Shown here: positions 1 through 6,592 of the stretch, piece after piece | Layout of the letters: each line of letters starts with the position of its first letter | How positions within the stretch are numbered: position 1 is the first letter of the stretch | Assembly (NCBI GenBank): GCA_003695605.1 | Contig: RFIK01000115.1 | Location: 1 to 8,544, forward strand | From: Chlorobiota bacterium | Lineage (GTDB): Bacteria > Bacteroidota > Ignavibacteria > Kapaibacteriales > NICIL-2 | Reading direction: 5' to 3' | DNA: 8,544 nucleotides | Program-made: the position numbers and the translations under genes | The notes under the pieces: generated by a model | Databases searched by the model: none | What the model was told of the DNA's origin: nothing | What the model saw: the letters and a program-made list of their open reading frames with translations, nothing else

Positions 1-1139
1 CCAGTGGGATGCTCCAGGCGCACCGCGAGCCATCACGCCTTGCCGACTGTGATGTCATCTTCATCTGCGTACCTACTCCGTTTACACCGAACAAGGACCC
101 GGATATTTCCTTCATCCTCGCTGCTGCTGAATCCATTGCAGCAGCGAAGCGGCCAGGCCAGCTCTACATTCTCAAGAGCACGACGTTCCCGGGCACAACA
201 CGGAAGTACGTCCAGCCAAAACTCGAGGAGAGCCGCTTCCGCTGCGGGAGGGAATACTTCCTGGCATTTTCGCCGGAGCGTGTTGATCCGGGCAATAAAA
301 CCTGGCACACGGGTAACACACCGATTGTCGTCGGTGGAATCACTCCCGTATGTACCGAGTTGGCATGTGCCGCAACGGCGCTGGCAATCGAAAAAGTCGT
401 TCCCGTCAGTTCGCCAGAGGTTGCGGAAATGGAGAAGCTGCTGGAGAACATCTTCCGCAGCGTCAATATTGCGTTGGTCAACGAGCTAGCCCAGCTGTGC
501 GATCGCATCGGCATCAACATCTGGGAAGTCGTCCAGGCCGCCGCAACGAAGCCGTTCGGGTTTATGCCGTTCTACCCGGGTCCAGGCATTGGCGGGCACT
601 GTATCCTGATTGACCCGTACTACCTTTCTTGGATGGCGCGCGAGTACGACTTTACGACCAGTTTCATTGAACTGGCGGCAGAAGTTAACGAGTTCATGCC
701 GTACTATGTGCGGAACTTGATCATCGAGCAAATTGCTCGCCAGCCAATCGAGCTCACGCGTGCGCGAGTGCTCCTGCTCGGGATGGCATTCAAGCGGGAT
801 GTAGATGACTTGCGCCATTCCCCTGCGCTGAAGGTTGCTGAACTCCTCCGTGACGATGGTGTCGGACACGTTGATTACTACGACCCGTACATCCCGTCAG
901 TTGTGCTCTTCGAGGGAAGCGTGCGCGCCGAGACAATTCAATCGCTGCCTGCATTGGCTCCCAGCGTTCTCCGACGCTACCACGTCGTGTGCGTTACAAC
1001 CGACCACAGCGTGGTGGACTACGCCATGGTTGCGCGCTCCAGCCGGGTCATCGTTGATACACGCAACGCGCTCCGTGATGTCCCTGATCGCCGAAACATC
1101 GTTCTGCTCGGGAGCGGGCGCAGGCCTTTACCATCGTGA
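1..1139 (+). CDS. Nucleotide-sugar dehydrogenase, UDP-GlcNAc/UDP-Glc 6-dehydrogenase type (5' end missing)
   Basis: The product is an NAD-dependent enzyme that oxidises C6 of a UDP-sugar to the uronate, a cytoplasmic step toward surface polysaccharide or O-antigen. The frame is open from the left edge (first whole codon at base 3). The ATG at 9 is internal, because the N-terminal Rossmann fold with its glycine motif is outside the window. About 378 codons remain. Visible marks of the WbpA/TviB-like branch are CVPTP near the start, FSPERVDPGNKTW (about 268-306), EMEKLLEN with the conserved lysine at 435-437, the catalytic cysteine in GPGIGGHC (codon 600-602), and FKRDVDDLRHSPAL (789-830) in the C-terminal UDP-binding domain. 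The motif reads GGHCIL where I expect GGHCIP. The GGHC form and the DPYYLSW tail favour the UDP-N-acetylglucosamine type over classical Ugd (GGSCFPKD), but substrate cannot be fixed from sequence alone. It is separated from the ribosomal genes by 193 bases and a hairpin, so it probably belongs to a different operon. Confidence 0.9.
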   Translation, partial: SGMLQAHREPSRLADCDVIFICVPTPFTPNKDPDISFILAAAESIAAAKRPGQLYILKSTTFPGTTRKYVQPKLEESRFRCGREYFLAFSPERVDPGNKTWHTGNTPIVVGGITPVCTELACAATALAIEKVVPVSSPEVAEMEKLLENIFRSVNIALVNELAQLCDRIGINIWEVVQAAATKPFGFMPFYPGPGIGGHCILIDPYYLSWMAREYDFTTSFIELAAEVNEFMPYYVRNLIIEQIARQPIELTRARVLLLGMAFKRDVDDLRHSPALKVAELLRDDGVGHVDYYDPYIPSVVLFEGSVRAETIQSLPALAPSVLRRYHVVCVTTDHSVVDYAMVARSSRVIVDTRNALRDVPDRRNIVLLGSGRRPLPS

Positions 1140-1172
1140 CGGGTGCTGACGACGGCAGAGGGAAAGCACCCG
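1140..1172 (+). terminator. Terminator-like hairpin after the dehydrogenase gene
   Basis: A perfect 8-base inverted repeat, CGGGTGCT (1140-1147) and AGCACCCG (1165-1172), encloses a 17-base loop and begins on the base after the TGA stop. Its position suggests a 3'-end structure for the dehydrogenase transcript. No T-run follows, so it is not a textbook intrinsic terminator. It could be a weak terminator, an mRNA-stabilising end or a Rho-linked site. Confidence 0.4.
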
Positions 1173-1228
1173 CGCCAATTATCCGTGGGCAACTATTTCC
1201 CTTCATCACCGGGGATTGCACAGATTGG

Positions 1229-1261
1229 TTTGGAAAATTCCAATGCCATGCCGTATTTTCG
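1229..1261 (+). promoter_or_regulatory. Candidate promoter for the rpsL-led operon, overlapping a palindrome
   Basis: The 193-base gap before rpsL is the only non-coding stretch long enough for a main promoter. TTTG at 1229-1232 and TATTTTCG at 1254-1261 resemble the Bacteroidetes elements TTTG (-33) and TAnnTTTG (-7), with one mismatch and a 21-base spacer (about 19 is usual). Read as a sigma-70 promoter, TTGGAA (1230-1235) and TATTTT (1254-1259) with an 18-base spacer each match 4 of 6 bases. The palindrome at 1230-1243 covers the upstream element. A second TAnnTTTG-like match, TAATTCTG, lies at 1267-1274 but has no partner. The start site is not proven. Confidence 0.35.
1230..1243. repeat. 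14-base palindrome (TTGGAA-AA-TTCCAA)
   Basis: Perfect 6-base arms flank AA. A second, offset inverted pair, ATTGG (1224-1228) and CCAAT (1240-1244), overlaps it. It sits in the only intergenic region of any size and overlaps the upstream promoter element, so it could be a repressor or activator site. It could also be chance in an AT-rich patch. No regulator family is assigned. Confidence 0.4.
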
Positions 1262-1332
1262 CGGGCTAATTCTGGAACGCCTTGTGCGTTTGCAGGCAGT
1301 GTCAAGTGTCATCGTCGGATGAATTGCCGCAC

Positions 1333-1722
1333 ATGCCAACAATTGCCCAGCTTATCCGCCACGGTCGGCAGAAGCCGTTCAAGAAGTCCAAATCTCCCGC
1401 GCTGATGGCATGTCCACAGCGGCGGGGAGTTTGCACGCGGGTTTATACGACGACGCCGAAGAAGCCAAATTCTGCGTTGCGGAAAGTTGCGCGTGTGCGG
1501 CTCACCAATGGCATTGAAGTTACCGCCTACATTCCGGGTGAAGGGCACAACCTCCAAGAGCACAGCATCGTGCTCGTCCGGGGTGGACGGGTCAAAGATC
1601 TTCCCGGTGTGCGGTACCACATCATCCGCGGTGCACTCGATACCCAAGGCGTCAACGGTCGGATGCAAGGGCGCTCCAAGTACGGCGCCAAGCGTCCCAA
1701 ACAAGCTGCAGCGAAAAAGTAA
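1333..1722 (+). CDS. rpsL: Small ribosomal subunit protein S12
   Basis: S12 lies at the decoding centre of the 30S subunit and helps control accuracy. The product is 129 residues, close to the family norm. The start is the ATG giving MPTIAQLIRHGRQK, which matches the usual MPTI.QL N-terminus; the frame is open upstream to a TTG at 1282, but that extension has no family likeness. TTTPKKPNSALRK holds Lys43 and GGRVKDLPGVRYH holds Lys88 and Asp89. The two lysines (Lys42/Lys87 in mature E. coli numbering) are the wild-type residues linked to streptomycin sensitivity, and the aspartate is the site methylthiolated by RimO in E. coli. No Shine-Dalgarno is seen before the start. It is the first gene of the str cluster; the gene upstream is a sugar dehydrogenase rather than the rpoC found in many bacteria. 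Confidence 0.98.
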   Translation: MPTIAQLIRHGRQKPFKKSKSPALMACPQRRGVCTRVYTTTPKKPNSALRKVARVRLTNGIEVTAYIPGEGHNLQEHSIVLVRGGRVKDLPGVRYHIIRGALDTQGVNGRMQGRSKYGAKRPKQAAAKK

Positions 1723-1743
1723 CCATTGCCCGATGCTCACGCC

Positions 1744-2211
1744 ATGAGAAAGAAACGAGCGCCAAAACGGTACATTGAGCCCGATCCGCTCTACAACGAC
1801 GTCATGGTCGCCAAGCTCATCAACTCCATCATGCGCGACGGGAAGAAAACCATCGCACGGAAGATTGTGTACGAAGCCTTTACGATCATCGGGCAAAAGA
1901 CCAAGCAAGATCCTCTCGAAATTTTCCGGAAAGCAGTTGCCAACGTCGCGCCGGTCCTCGAAGTGCGGCCGCGGCGCGTCGGTGGTGCCACCTACCAAGT
2001 GCCGATGGAAGTGCGCGAGGAACGGCGACTTTCCCTGGCGCTTCGCTGGCTGCGGGACTATGCACGGGAGCGGCGGGATAAGACGATGGCAATTCGACTG
2101 GCGAACGAAATCATGGCGGCCGCCAACGGCGAAGGTGGCGCTATCAAGCGTCGCGATACAATGCACGCAATGGCGGAAGCCAATAAAGCTTTCGCCCACT
2201 TCAAGTGGTAA
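1744..2211 (+). CDS. rpsG: Small ribosomal subunit protein S7
   Basis: S7 nucleates assembly of the 30S head by binding the 3' major domain of 16S rRNA and lines the E site. The product is 155 residues, the common short form without the C-terminal extension of E. coli K-12. MRKKRAPKRYIEPDPLYND at the N-terminus and AEANKAFAHFKW at the C-terminus are family signatures. The ATG at 1744 is chosen over the in-frame TTG at 1726 because MRKKRA is the conserved N-terminus. The gap to rpsL is 21 bases and has no Shine-Dalgarno. This is too short for the long rpsL-rpsG intercistronic structure through which S7 represses translation in E. coli, so that control is probably absent. Confidence 0.98.
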   Translation: MRKKRAPKRYIEPDPLYNDVMVAKLINSIMRDGKKTIARKIVYEAFTIIGQKTKQDPLEIFRKAVANVAPVLEVRPRRVGGATYQVPMEVREERRLSLALRWLRDYARERRDKTMAIRLANEIMAAANGEGGAIKRRDTMHAMAEANKAFAHFKW

Positions 2212-2256
2212 GTCGCCACAGTGGGCCCTGCTCTTTGACCAACGAATCCACCTACG

Positions 2257-4329
2257 ATGGCTCGGCGAGTTGAGATTCAGCGTGTGCGCAACATCGGCAT
2301 CATGGCGCACATTGACGCTGGAAAAACGACGACGACCGAGCGCATTCTCTTCTACACCGGAGTCGCGCATCGGCTCGGCGAAGTCCACGAGGGCACAACG
2401 ATCACCGACTACATGGAGCAGGAGCGCGAGCGTGGGATTACCATCACCTCGGCGGCTGTTTCGTGTACCTGGCGTGATCATCGGATCACGATCATTGACA
2501 CTCCAGGGCACGTTGATTTCACCGCGGAAGTCCAGCGCTCGCTCCGCGTGCTCGACGGTGCAATTGCGCTCTTTTCTGCCGTCGAGGGCGTCGAGCCGCA
2601 ATCGGAGACGGTCTGGCACCAAGCAGACCAGTACCGCGTTCCGCGGATCGCGTTTGTCAACAAGATGGATCGCGTCGGCGCGGATTTTCACGCGGCGGTC
2701 GAATCCATCCGCACGAAGCTCTGTGCAAATCCGATTCCGATTCAACTGCCACTCGGTGCAGAAGAAACATTTGCTGGAGTCATTGACCTGCTTGCAATGC
2801 AGGCAATCACGTTCGACGAAGCCTCGCTCGGGGCACGCTACACTGCAGGCGAGATTCCTGCCGAGTGGCAGGATGCTGCCCACCGCGCACGCGCGGCGAT
2901 GGTCGAGCAAATTGTCGAGCTCGATGATCAGGCGATGGAGCAATACCTTTCGGGCACCGAGCCGAGTATCGAACAGCTCAAGGCAATTCTGCGGCAGGCA
3001 ACGCTCGCGCTTCGGGCAGTGCCGGTGCTCTGCGGCTCGGCGTATCGGAACAAAGGCGTTCAGCAGTTGCTCGATGCGGTCGTCGAGTATCTGCCCTCGC
3101 CGCTCGATATTGGAGCTGTCGGTGGCTATGACCCCGCAAACCCAGAACGCATGATCGAGCGCCAGCCGCTCGATGACGAACCGGTTGCCGGGCTGGCATT
3201 CAAAGTCGTCTCTGACCGTCATGCAGGCCGACTGGTATTTGTGCGGCTTTATTCGGGCATGCTCGAGCCAGGGCAGACAGTGCTCAATGCCTCAACAGGT
3301 AAGCGCGAGCGGGTGCAGAAAATTCTGCACATGCAGGCCGATCGGCGAGAAGAAATTCCTGCGGCGTTTGCTGGCGACATTGTCGCCATCCCCGGCTTGC
3401 GTGCGAAAACCGGTGAGACGATCGCCGACGTGAAGCACCCGATCGTCTTCGAAAAAATCGAGTTCACCGAGCCGGTCATCATGCAAGCGATCGAGGCCAA
3501 AACGAGTGCCGACCAAGAAAAGCTCGCAGCTGCCCTTGCAGCGCTGGCCGATGAAGACCCGACATTCCAGTACAAAACCGATCCAGAATCGGGCCAGCTC
3601 ATCATCAGCGGTGTTGGCGAGTTGCATCTGGACATCATCGTTGATCGCTTGGCTCGTGAATTCGGTGTCCCGGTCCGCGTTGGCAAGCCACAGGTGGCGT
3701 ACCGCGAGACGATCACGCAGAGTGTGGTAGCGTCCGGTCGCTTCGAACGGCTGCACGGTGCCAATGTTTTCGTTGCAGAAGTGACGCTTGCTGTTAGCCC
3801 TGCTGAACGTGGAACGGGCTTTGTCTTCAGTGATGCGCTTCCAGCGGGCGAGCGTGAGTTCCTACCGCTTCAGTGCATCCGAGCGATCGAGGACGGCGCA
3901 CGAGAGACGCTCGTCGCCGGACCGATCATGGGTTACCCGCTCATTGACATTGCCGTTCGTCTCGAACATGCATCGGCAGCGCAGACAGAACCAAATGAGA
4001 TTGCATTCCGCATTGCAAGTGCCAATGCGATGCGAGAAGCGTACCGACGTGCTGTACCAGTGCTGATGGAGCCAATTATGGCGCTCGAAGTGACAACGCC
4101 GGATGAGTTCGTCGGTGACGTCATCGCCGATATCAACAGCCGGCGTGGTCGAATCGAGCACATCGAGCAACGCGGAATCATGAGCGTCATTCGTGCGCAT
4201 GTCCCGCTTGAGGCGATGTTCGGATACGTGACGCACCTTCGCTCCCTTACGCAGGGGCGGGCAGTCTATACGATGACGTTCTCGCACTACGAACCTGCAT
4301 CGCTCACACTGCAGAACGCTTACGCATAG
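2257..4329 (+). CDS. fusA: Elongation factor G family GTPase with atypical domain IV
   Basis: This is an EF-G family translational GTPase of 690 residues encoded between rpsG and tuf, the standard fusA place. EF-G drives tRNA-mRNA translocation and, with RRF, ribosome recycling. The G domain (about 1-280) is intact: AHIDAGKTTTTE (17-28), switch I ERGITI with Thr62, DTPGH (81-85), NKMD (135-138), GSA (260-262). Domain II (about 300-395) has VFVRLYSG, domain III has GVGELHLDIIVDRL, and domain V starts near 605 (EPIMALEVTTPDEF) and includes NSRRG and the MFGY.T.LRS.TQGRA motif. Domain IV (about 477-600) is unusual. The SGGRGQYGHV loop is replaced by LHGANVFVAE (499-508), and the tip YH pair (E. 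coli His583) aligns with Ala574-Ala575. Switch I reads GTTITDYMEQERERG rather than the usual GAATMDWMEQEQERG. These traits recall mtEFG2/spdEFG2-type factors. The reading frame is unbroken, so it is not a pseudogene. No Shine-Dalgarno is seen. The gene symbol is by position; the exact role is uncertain. Confidence 0.93.
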   Translation: MARRVEIQRVRNIGIMAHIDAGKTTTTERILFYTGVAHRLGEVHEGTTITDYMEQERERGITITSAAVSCTWRDHRITIIDTPGHVDFTAEVQRSLRVLDGAIALFSAVEGVEPQSETVWHQADQYRVPRIAFVNKMDRVGADFHAAVESIRTKLCANPIPIQLPLGAEETFAGVIDLLAMQAITFDEASLGARYTAGEIPAEWQDAAHRARAAMVEQIVELDDQAMEQYLSGTEPSIEQLKAILRQATLALRAVPVLCGSAYRNKGVQQLLDAVVEYLPSPLDIGAVGGYDPANPERMIERQPLDDEPVAGLAFKVVSDRHAGRLVFVRLYSGMLEPGQTVLNASTGKRERVQKILHMQADRREEIPAAFAGDIVAIPGLRAKTGETIADVKHPIVFEKIEFTEPVIMQAIEAKTSADQEKLAAALAALADEDPTFQYKTDPESGQLIISGVGELHLDIIVDRLAREFGVPVRVGKPQVAYRETITQSVVASGRFERLHGANVFVAEVTLAVSPAERGTGFVFSDALPAGEREFLPLQCIRAIEDGARETLVAGPIMGYPLIDIAVRLEHASAAQTEPNEIAFRIASANAMREAYRRAVPVLMEPIMALEVTTPDEFVGDVIADINSRRGRIEHIEQRGIMSVIRAHVPLEAMFGYVTHLRSLTQGRAVYTMTFSHYEPASLTLQNAYA

Positions 4330-4360
4330 CTTTTTCACGTTCATTTGTTTACACACACTT

Positions 4361-4366
4361 GGAGGA
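4361..4366 (+). promoter_or_regulatory. Strong Shine-Dalgarno of tuf (GGAGGA)
   Basis: GGAGGA ends 3 bases before the tuf ATG. It is the only near-consensus site among the intergenic starts in this window; rpsL, rpsG, fusA, rplD and rpsS show none. It fixes the tuf start and suggests specially efficient initiation of a very abundant protein. Confidence 0.8.
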
Positions 4367-4369
4367 CCT

Positions 4370-5578
4370 ATGGCAAAGGAAAAATTCGTTCGCACCAAAC
4401 CCCACGTCAACGTGGGGACAATCGGTCACGTGGACCATGGCAAAACCACGCTGACTGCGGCGATTACCTACGCACTGGCACGGAAGTATCCGACGGTGCA
4501 GGCACGCGCGTACGACCAGATTGACAACGCGCCCGAAGAAAAAGCGCGCGGCATCACCATCAACACGGCGCACGTCGAGTACGAAACCGACAAGCGCCAC
4601 TACGCGCACGTGGACTGCCCTGGCCATGCCGACTACATCAAGAACATGATCACCGGTGCAGCACAAATGGACGGGGCAATCCTCGTAGTAGCAGCAACTG
4701 ACGGCCCAATGCCACAAACGCGGGAGCACATTCTCCTTGCGCGCCAAGTTGGAGTGCCTCGCATCGTAGTGTTCCTCAACAAAGTGGACATTGCCGATCC
4801 TGAGTTGATTGACTTGGTCGAGGAGGAGGTGCGCGATCTTCTCAAGAAGTACGACTTCCCCGGCGATGAAATTCCGGTCATTCGCGGCTCGGCACTCCAA
4901 GCACTCGATGCAGGGATGAGCGGCGCACCGCTCGATGATCCGCGTCTCCAGTGCATCTGGGACCTCATGGATGCGGTCGATAACTACATCCCCACACCGC
5001 AGCGCGATGTGGATAAACCCTTCTTGATGCCGGTTGAAGACGTGTTCTCCATCACCGGTCGCGGAACCGTTGGGACTGGCCGGGTCGAACGTGGTATCGT
5101 CCGCCTCAACGACGAAGTGGAAATTGTCGGCTTCGGTCTGCACAAGAAGTCCACGGTGACCGGTATCGAAATGTTCCGCAAGCTGCTCGACGAAGCACAA
5201 GCTGGCGACAACGTCGGCTTGCTCCTCCGTGGAGTGGAAAAAGACGAACTCGAGCGCGGCATGGTCATTGCAAAGCCGGGTTCGATCACGCCGCACCACA
5301 AGTTCACCGCGCAAGTGTACGTCCTCACTGCCGAAGAAGGTGGTCGCAAGACACCGTTCTTTTCGGGGTACCGTCCGCAATTCTACTTCCGCACAACGGA
5401 CGTCACCGGCACTATTCAGCTTCCGGAAGGTGTCGAGATGGTTATGCCGGGTGACAACGTAGATAACCTGACCATCGAATTGATCACACCGGTCGCGATG
5501 GAGGAAGGGCTTCGCTTCGCCATTCGCGAAGGTGGCCGTACCGTCGGTGCAGGTGTGGTAACCAAGATCATCGAGTAA
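4370..5578 (+). CDS. tuf: Elongation factor Tu
   Basis: EF-Tu carries aminoacyl-tRNA as a GTP ternary complex to the ribosomal A site. The product is 402 residues, slightly longer than E. coli (394). Motifs are all present: GHVDHGKTT (19-27), RGITI in switch I, DCPGHADY (82-89, catalytic His86), NKVD (137-140) and GSAL, followed by domain II (FLMPVEDVFSITGRGTV.TGR) and domain III (KPGSITPH, FRTTDVTG, PGDNV, FAIREGGRTVGAGVV). The loop after GSALQAL (about 180-193, DAGMSGAPLDDPRL) is longer than in E. coli and resembles in length the insertion of thermophilic EF-Tu such as Thermus. It is 40 bases after fusA and has the strongest Shine-Dalgarno here. No terminator follows; rpsJ begins 37 bases later. 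A second tuf copy elsewhere is possible but cannot be seen. Confidence 0.99.
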   Translation: MAKEKFVRTKPHVNVGTIGHVDHGKTTLTAAITYALARKYPTVQARAYDQIDNAPEEKARGITINTAHVEYETDKRHYAHVDCPGHADYIKNMITGAAQMDGAILVVAATDGPMPQTREHILLARQVGVPRIVVFLNKVDIADPELIDLVEEEVRDLLKKYDFPGDEIPVIRGSALQALDAGMSGAPLDDPRLQCIWDLMDAVDNYIPTPQRDVDKPFLMPVEDVFSITGRGTVGTGRVERGIVRLNDEVEIVGFGLHKKSTVTGIEMFRKLLDEAQAGDNVGLLLRGVEKDELERGMVIAKPGSITPHHKFTAQVYVLTAEEGGRKTPFFSGYRPQFYFRTTDVTGTIQLPEGVEMVMPGDNVDNLTIELITPVAMEEGLRFAIREGGRTVGAGVVTKIIE

Positions 5579-5615
5579 TCGCAGACGAAGTCTCACTATC
5601 GTGGTTGGAAGCGTC

Positions 5616-5924
5616 GTGGCATCCCAACGCATCCGTATCAAACTCCGCTCCTACGATCACAACCTGATCGATCGCTCTGCCGAGCGGATTGTGCAAACGG
5701 TCAAGCAGACGGGCGCAACGGTCTCCGGACCGATTCCGCTGCCAACCGAACGGACGGTCATCACCGTCAATCGCTCGCCGCACGTGGACAAAAAATCGCG
5801 CGAGCAGTTCGAAACGCGTGTCCACAAGCGGCTCATCGACATCTTCAGCTCGACGCCGAAGACCATCGACGAACTGACCAAGCTGGACATTCCAGCGGGT
5901 GTGGACGTCGAAATCAAAGTGTAG
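5616..5924 (+). CDS. rpsJ: Small ribosomal subunit protein S10
   Basis: S10 is a 30S head protein that also serves as NusE in antitermination complexes. The product is 102 residues from a GTG start giving MASQRIRIKLRSYDHN, which matches the length and N-terminus of the family. The in-frame GTG at 5601 would add five residues (MVGSV) with no family support, though it cannot be excluded. GPIPLPTERTVITVNRSPHVDKKSREQFE and the end GVDVEIKV are of the Chlorobi/Bacteroidetes type. A weak GGAAG lies 4 bases before the chosen start. The gene follows tuf by only 37 bases, which leaves no room for the long structured S10 leader through which L4 acts in E. coli. Confidence 0.96.
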   Translation: MASQRIRIKLRSYDHNLIDRSAERIVQTVKQTGATVSGPIPLPTERTVITVNRSPHVDKKSREQFETRVHKRLIDIFSSTPKTIDELTKLDIPAGVDVEIKV

Positions 5925-5946
5925 GCACCACGAGTCAAGGCGAACA

Positions 5947-6564
5947 ATGGCAGCATTGCTTGGTCGAAAAGTGGGTATGACAGCGTATATCACCGAAAGT
6001 GGTGAGTACGTCCCGTGCACCGTTATCGAGGCAGGGCCGTGCCCAGTCGTTCTACGCCGCACGCTTGATCGCGATGGGTACGATGCTGTGCAGCTTGCCT
6101 TCGAGCCGATCCCGGAGCGGAAAGTGAACCGTCCACTCCGCGGTCATTTCGCGAAAGCGGGGGTGCAACCGCATCGGTACTTGCGTGAGTTCCGCGGCAT
6201 CAGTGCTGACGTCGGTCAGGTGCTCACTGTCGAGCAGTTCACCCCAGGCGATCGCCTCAAGGTCTCTGCAACGAGCATCGGGCGCGGGTTTCAGGGCGTC
6301 GTCAAACGCCACCACTTCGGTGGTGTCGGGATGGCAACCCACGGCCAAAGCGACCGCACGCGTGCACCCGGCTCGATCGGCGCATCATCGTTCCCATCGC
6401 GCGTGTTCCCTGGAATGCGCATGGCAGGCCGCATGGGCGGTCGGCGCACGACGATCCGCAACCTCGAAGTCCTTCAGGTTCTGCCAGACGAGAACCTGCT
6501 GCTGGTCAAGGGTAGCATTCCGGGCGCTCCCAATGCGCTCGTCGAGATCGTCAAACTTTCGTAA
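5947..6564 (+). CDS. rplC: Large ribosomal subunit protein L3
   Basis: L3 is an early-assembly 50S protein whose central loop reaches the peptidyl transferase centre. The product is 205 residues. The start is the ATG giving MAALLGRKVGMTAYI, the conserved N-terminus (LG.K.GMT); AAGG lies 6 bases upstream. The central loop reads HGQSDRTRAPGSIGASSF, followed by PSRVFPGMRMAGRMGG, and then the conserved LLLVKGSIPGAPN. The glutamine methylated by PrmB in E. coli (GSIGQNQ) has no equivalent in GSIGASS, so that modification is not expected. The ASS.PSRVF form is one I associate with Chlorobi and Bacteroidetes. The gap to rpsJ is 22 bases. Confidence 0.98.
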   Translation: MAALLGRKVGMTAYITESGEYVPCTVIEAGPCPVVLRRTLDRDGYDAVQLAFEPIPERKVNRPLRGHFAKAGVQPHRYLREFRGISADVGQVLTVEQFTPGDRLKVSATSIGRGFQGVVKRHHFGGVGMATHGQSDRTRAPGSIGASSFPSRVFPGMRMAGRMGGRRTTIRNLEVLQVLPDENLLLVKGSIPGAPNALVEIVKLS

Positions 6565-6592
6565 GACTTGTTCACAACGCACCGAGTACGCA

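Noticed and set aside
1282..1332. Upstream TTG start extending S12 by 17 residues
   Set aside because: The extension is cysteine-rich and unlike any S12 N-terminus; MPTI at 1333 is the conserved start.
1140..1332. Small gene or RNA in the gap before rpsL
   Set aside because: No open frame with family likeness or a start signal, and no tRNA-like fold; only the hairpin, palindrome and promoter-like elements are supported.
1726..1743. TTG start extending S7 by 6 residues
   Set aside because: MRKKRA at 1744 is the conserved N-terminus.
2195..2209. CCACTT-C-AAGTGG inverted repeat at the end of rpsG
   Set aside because: The one-base loop cannot form a good hairpin, and the bases encode the conserved HFKW end of S7.
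1775..3154. 459-codon + strand open frame across rpsG and fusA
   Set aside because: Its translation is serine/arginine-rich and low in complexity, typical of an out-of-frame reading of rpsG and fusA.
1309..3222. 637-codon open frame on the - strand
   Set aside because: It lies antisense to rpsL, rpsG and fusA, shows no family motifs, and is explained by the codon bias of the highly conserved genes opposite.
4327..4334. TAGCTTTT, resembling the TAnnTTTG promoter element before tuf
   Set aside because: It overlaps the fusA stop and there is no TTTG at the proper distance upstream; likely chance.
3862..4410. 182-codon - strand open frame across the fusA-tuf junction
   Set aside because: Shadow of the fusA 3' end and the tuf start; no motif.
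5583..5593. AGAC-GAA-GTCT mini-hairpin after tuf
   Set aside because: A 4-base stem without a T-run is too weak to call a terminator.
4349..5641. 430-codon open frame on the - strand
   Set aside because: It is antisense to tuf, with cysteine/histidine/arginine-rich sequence and no recognisable domain.
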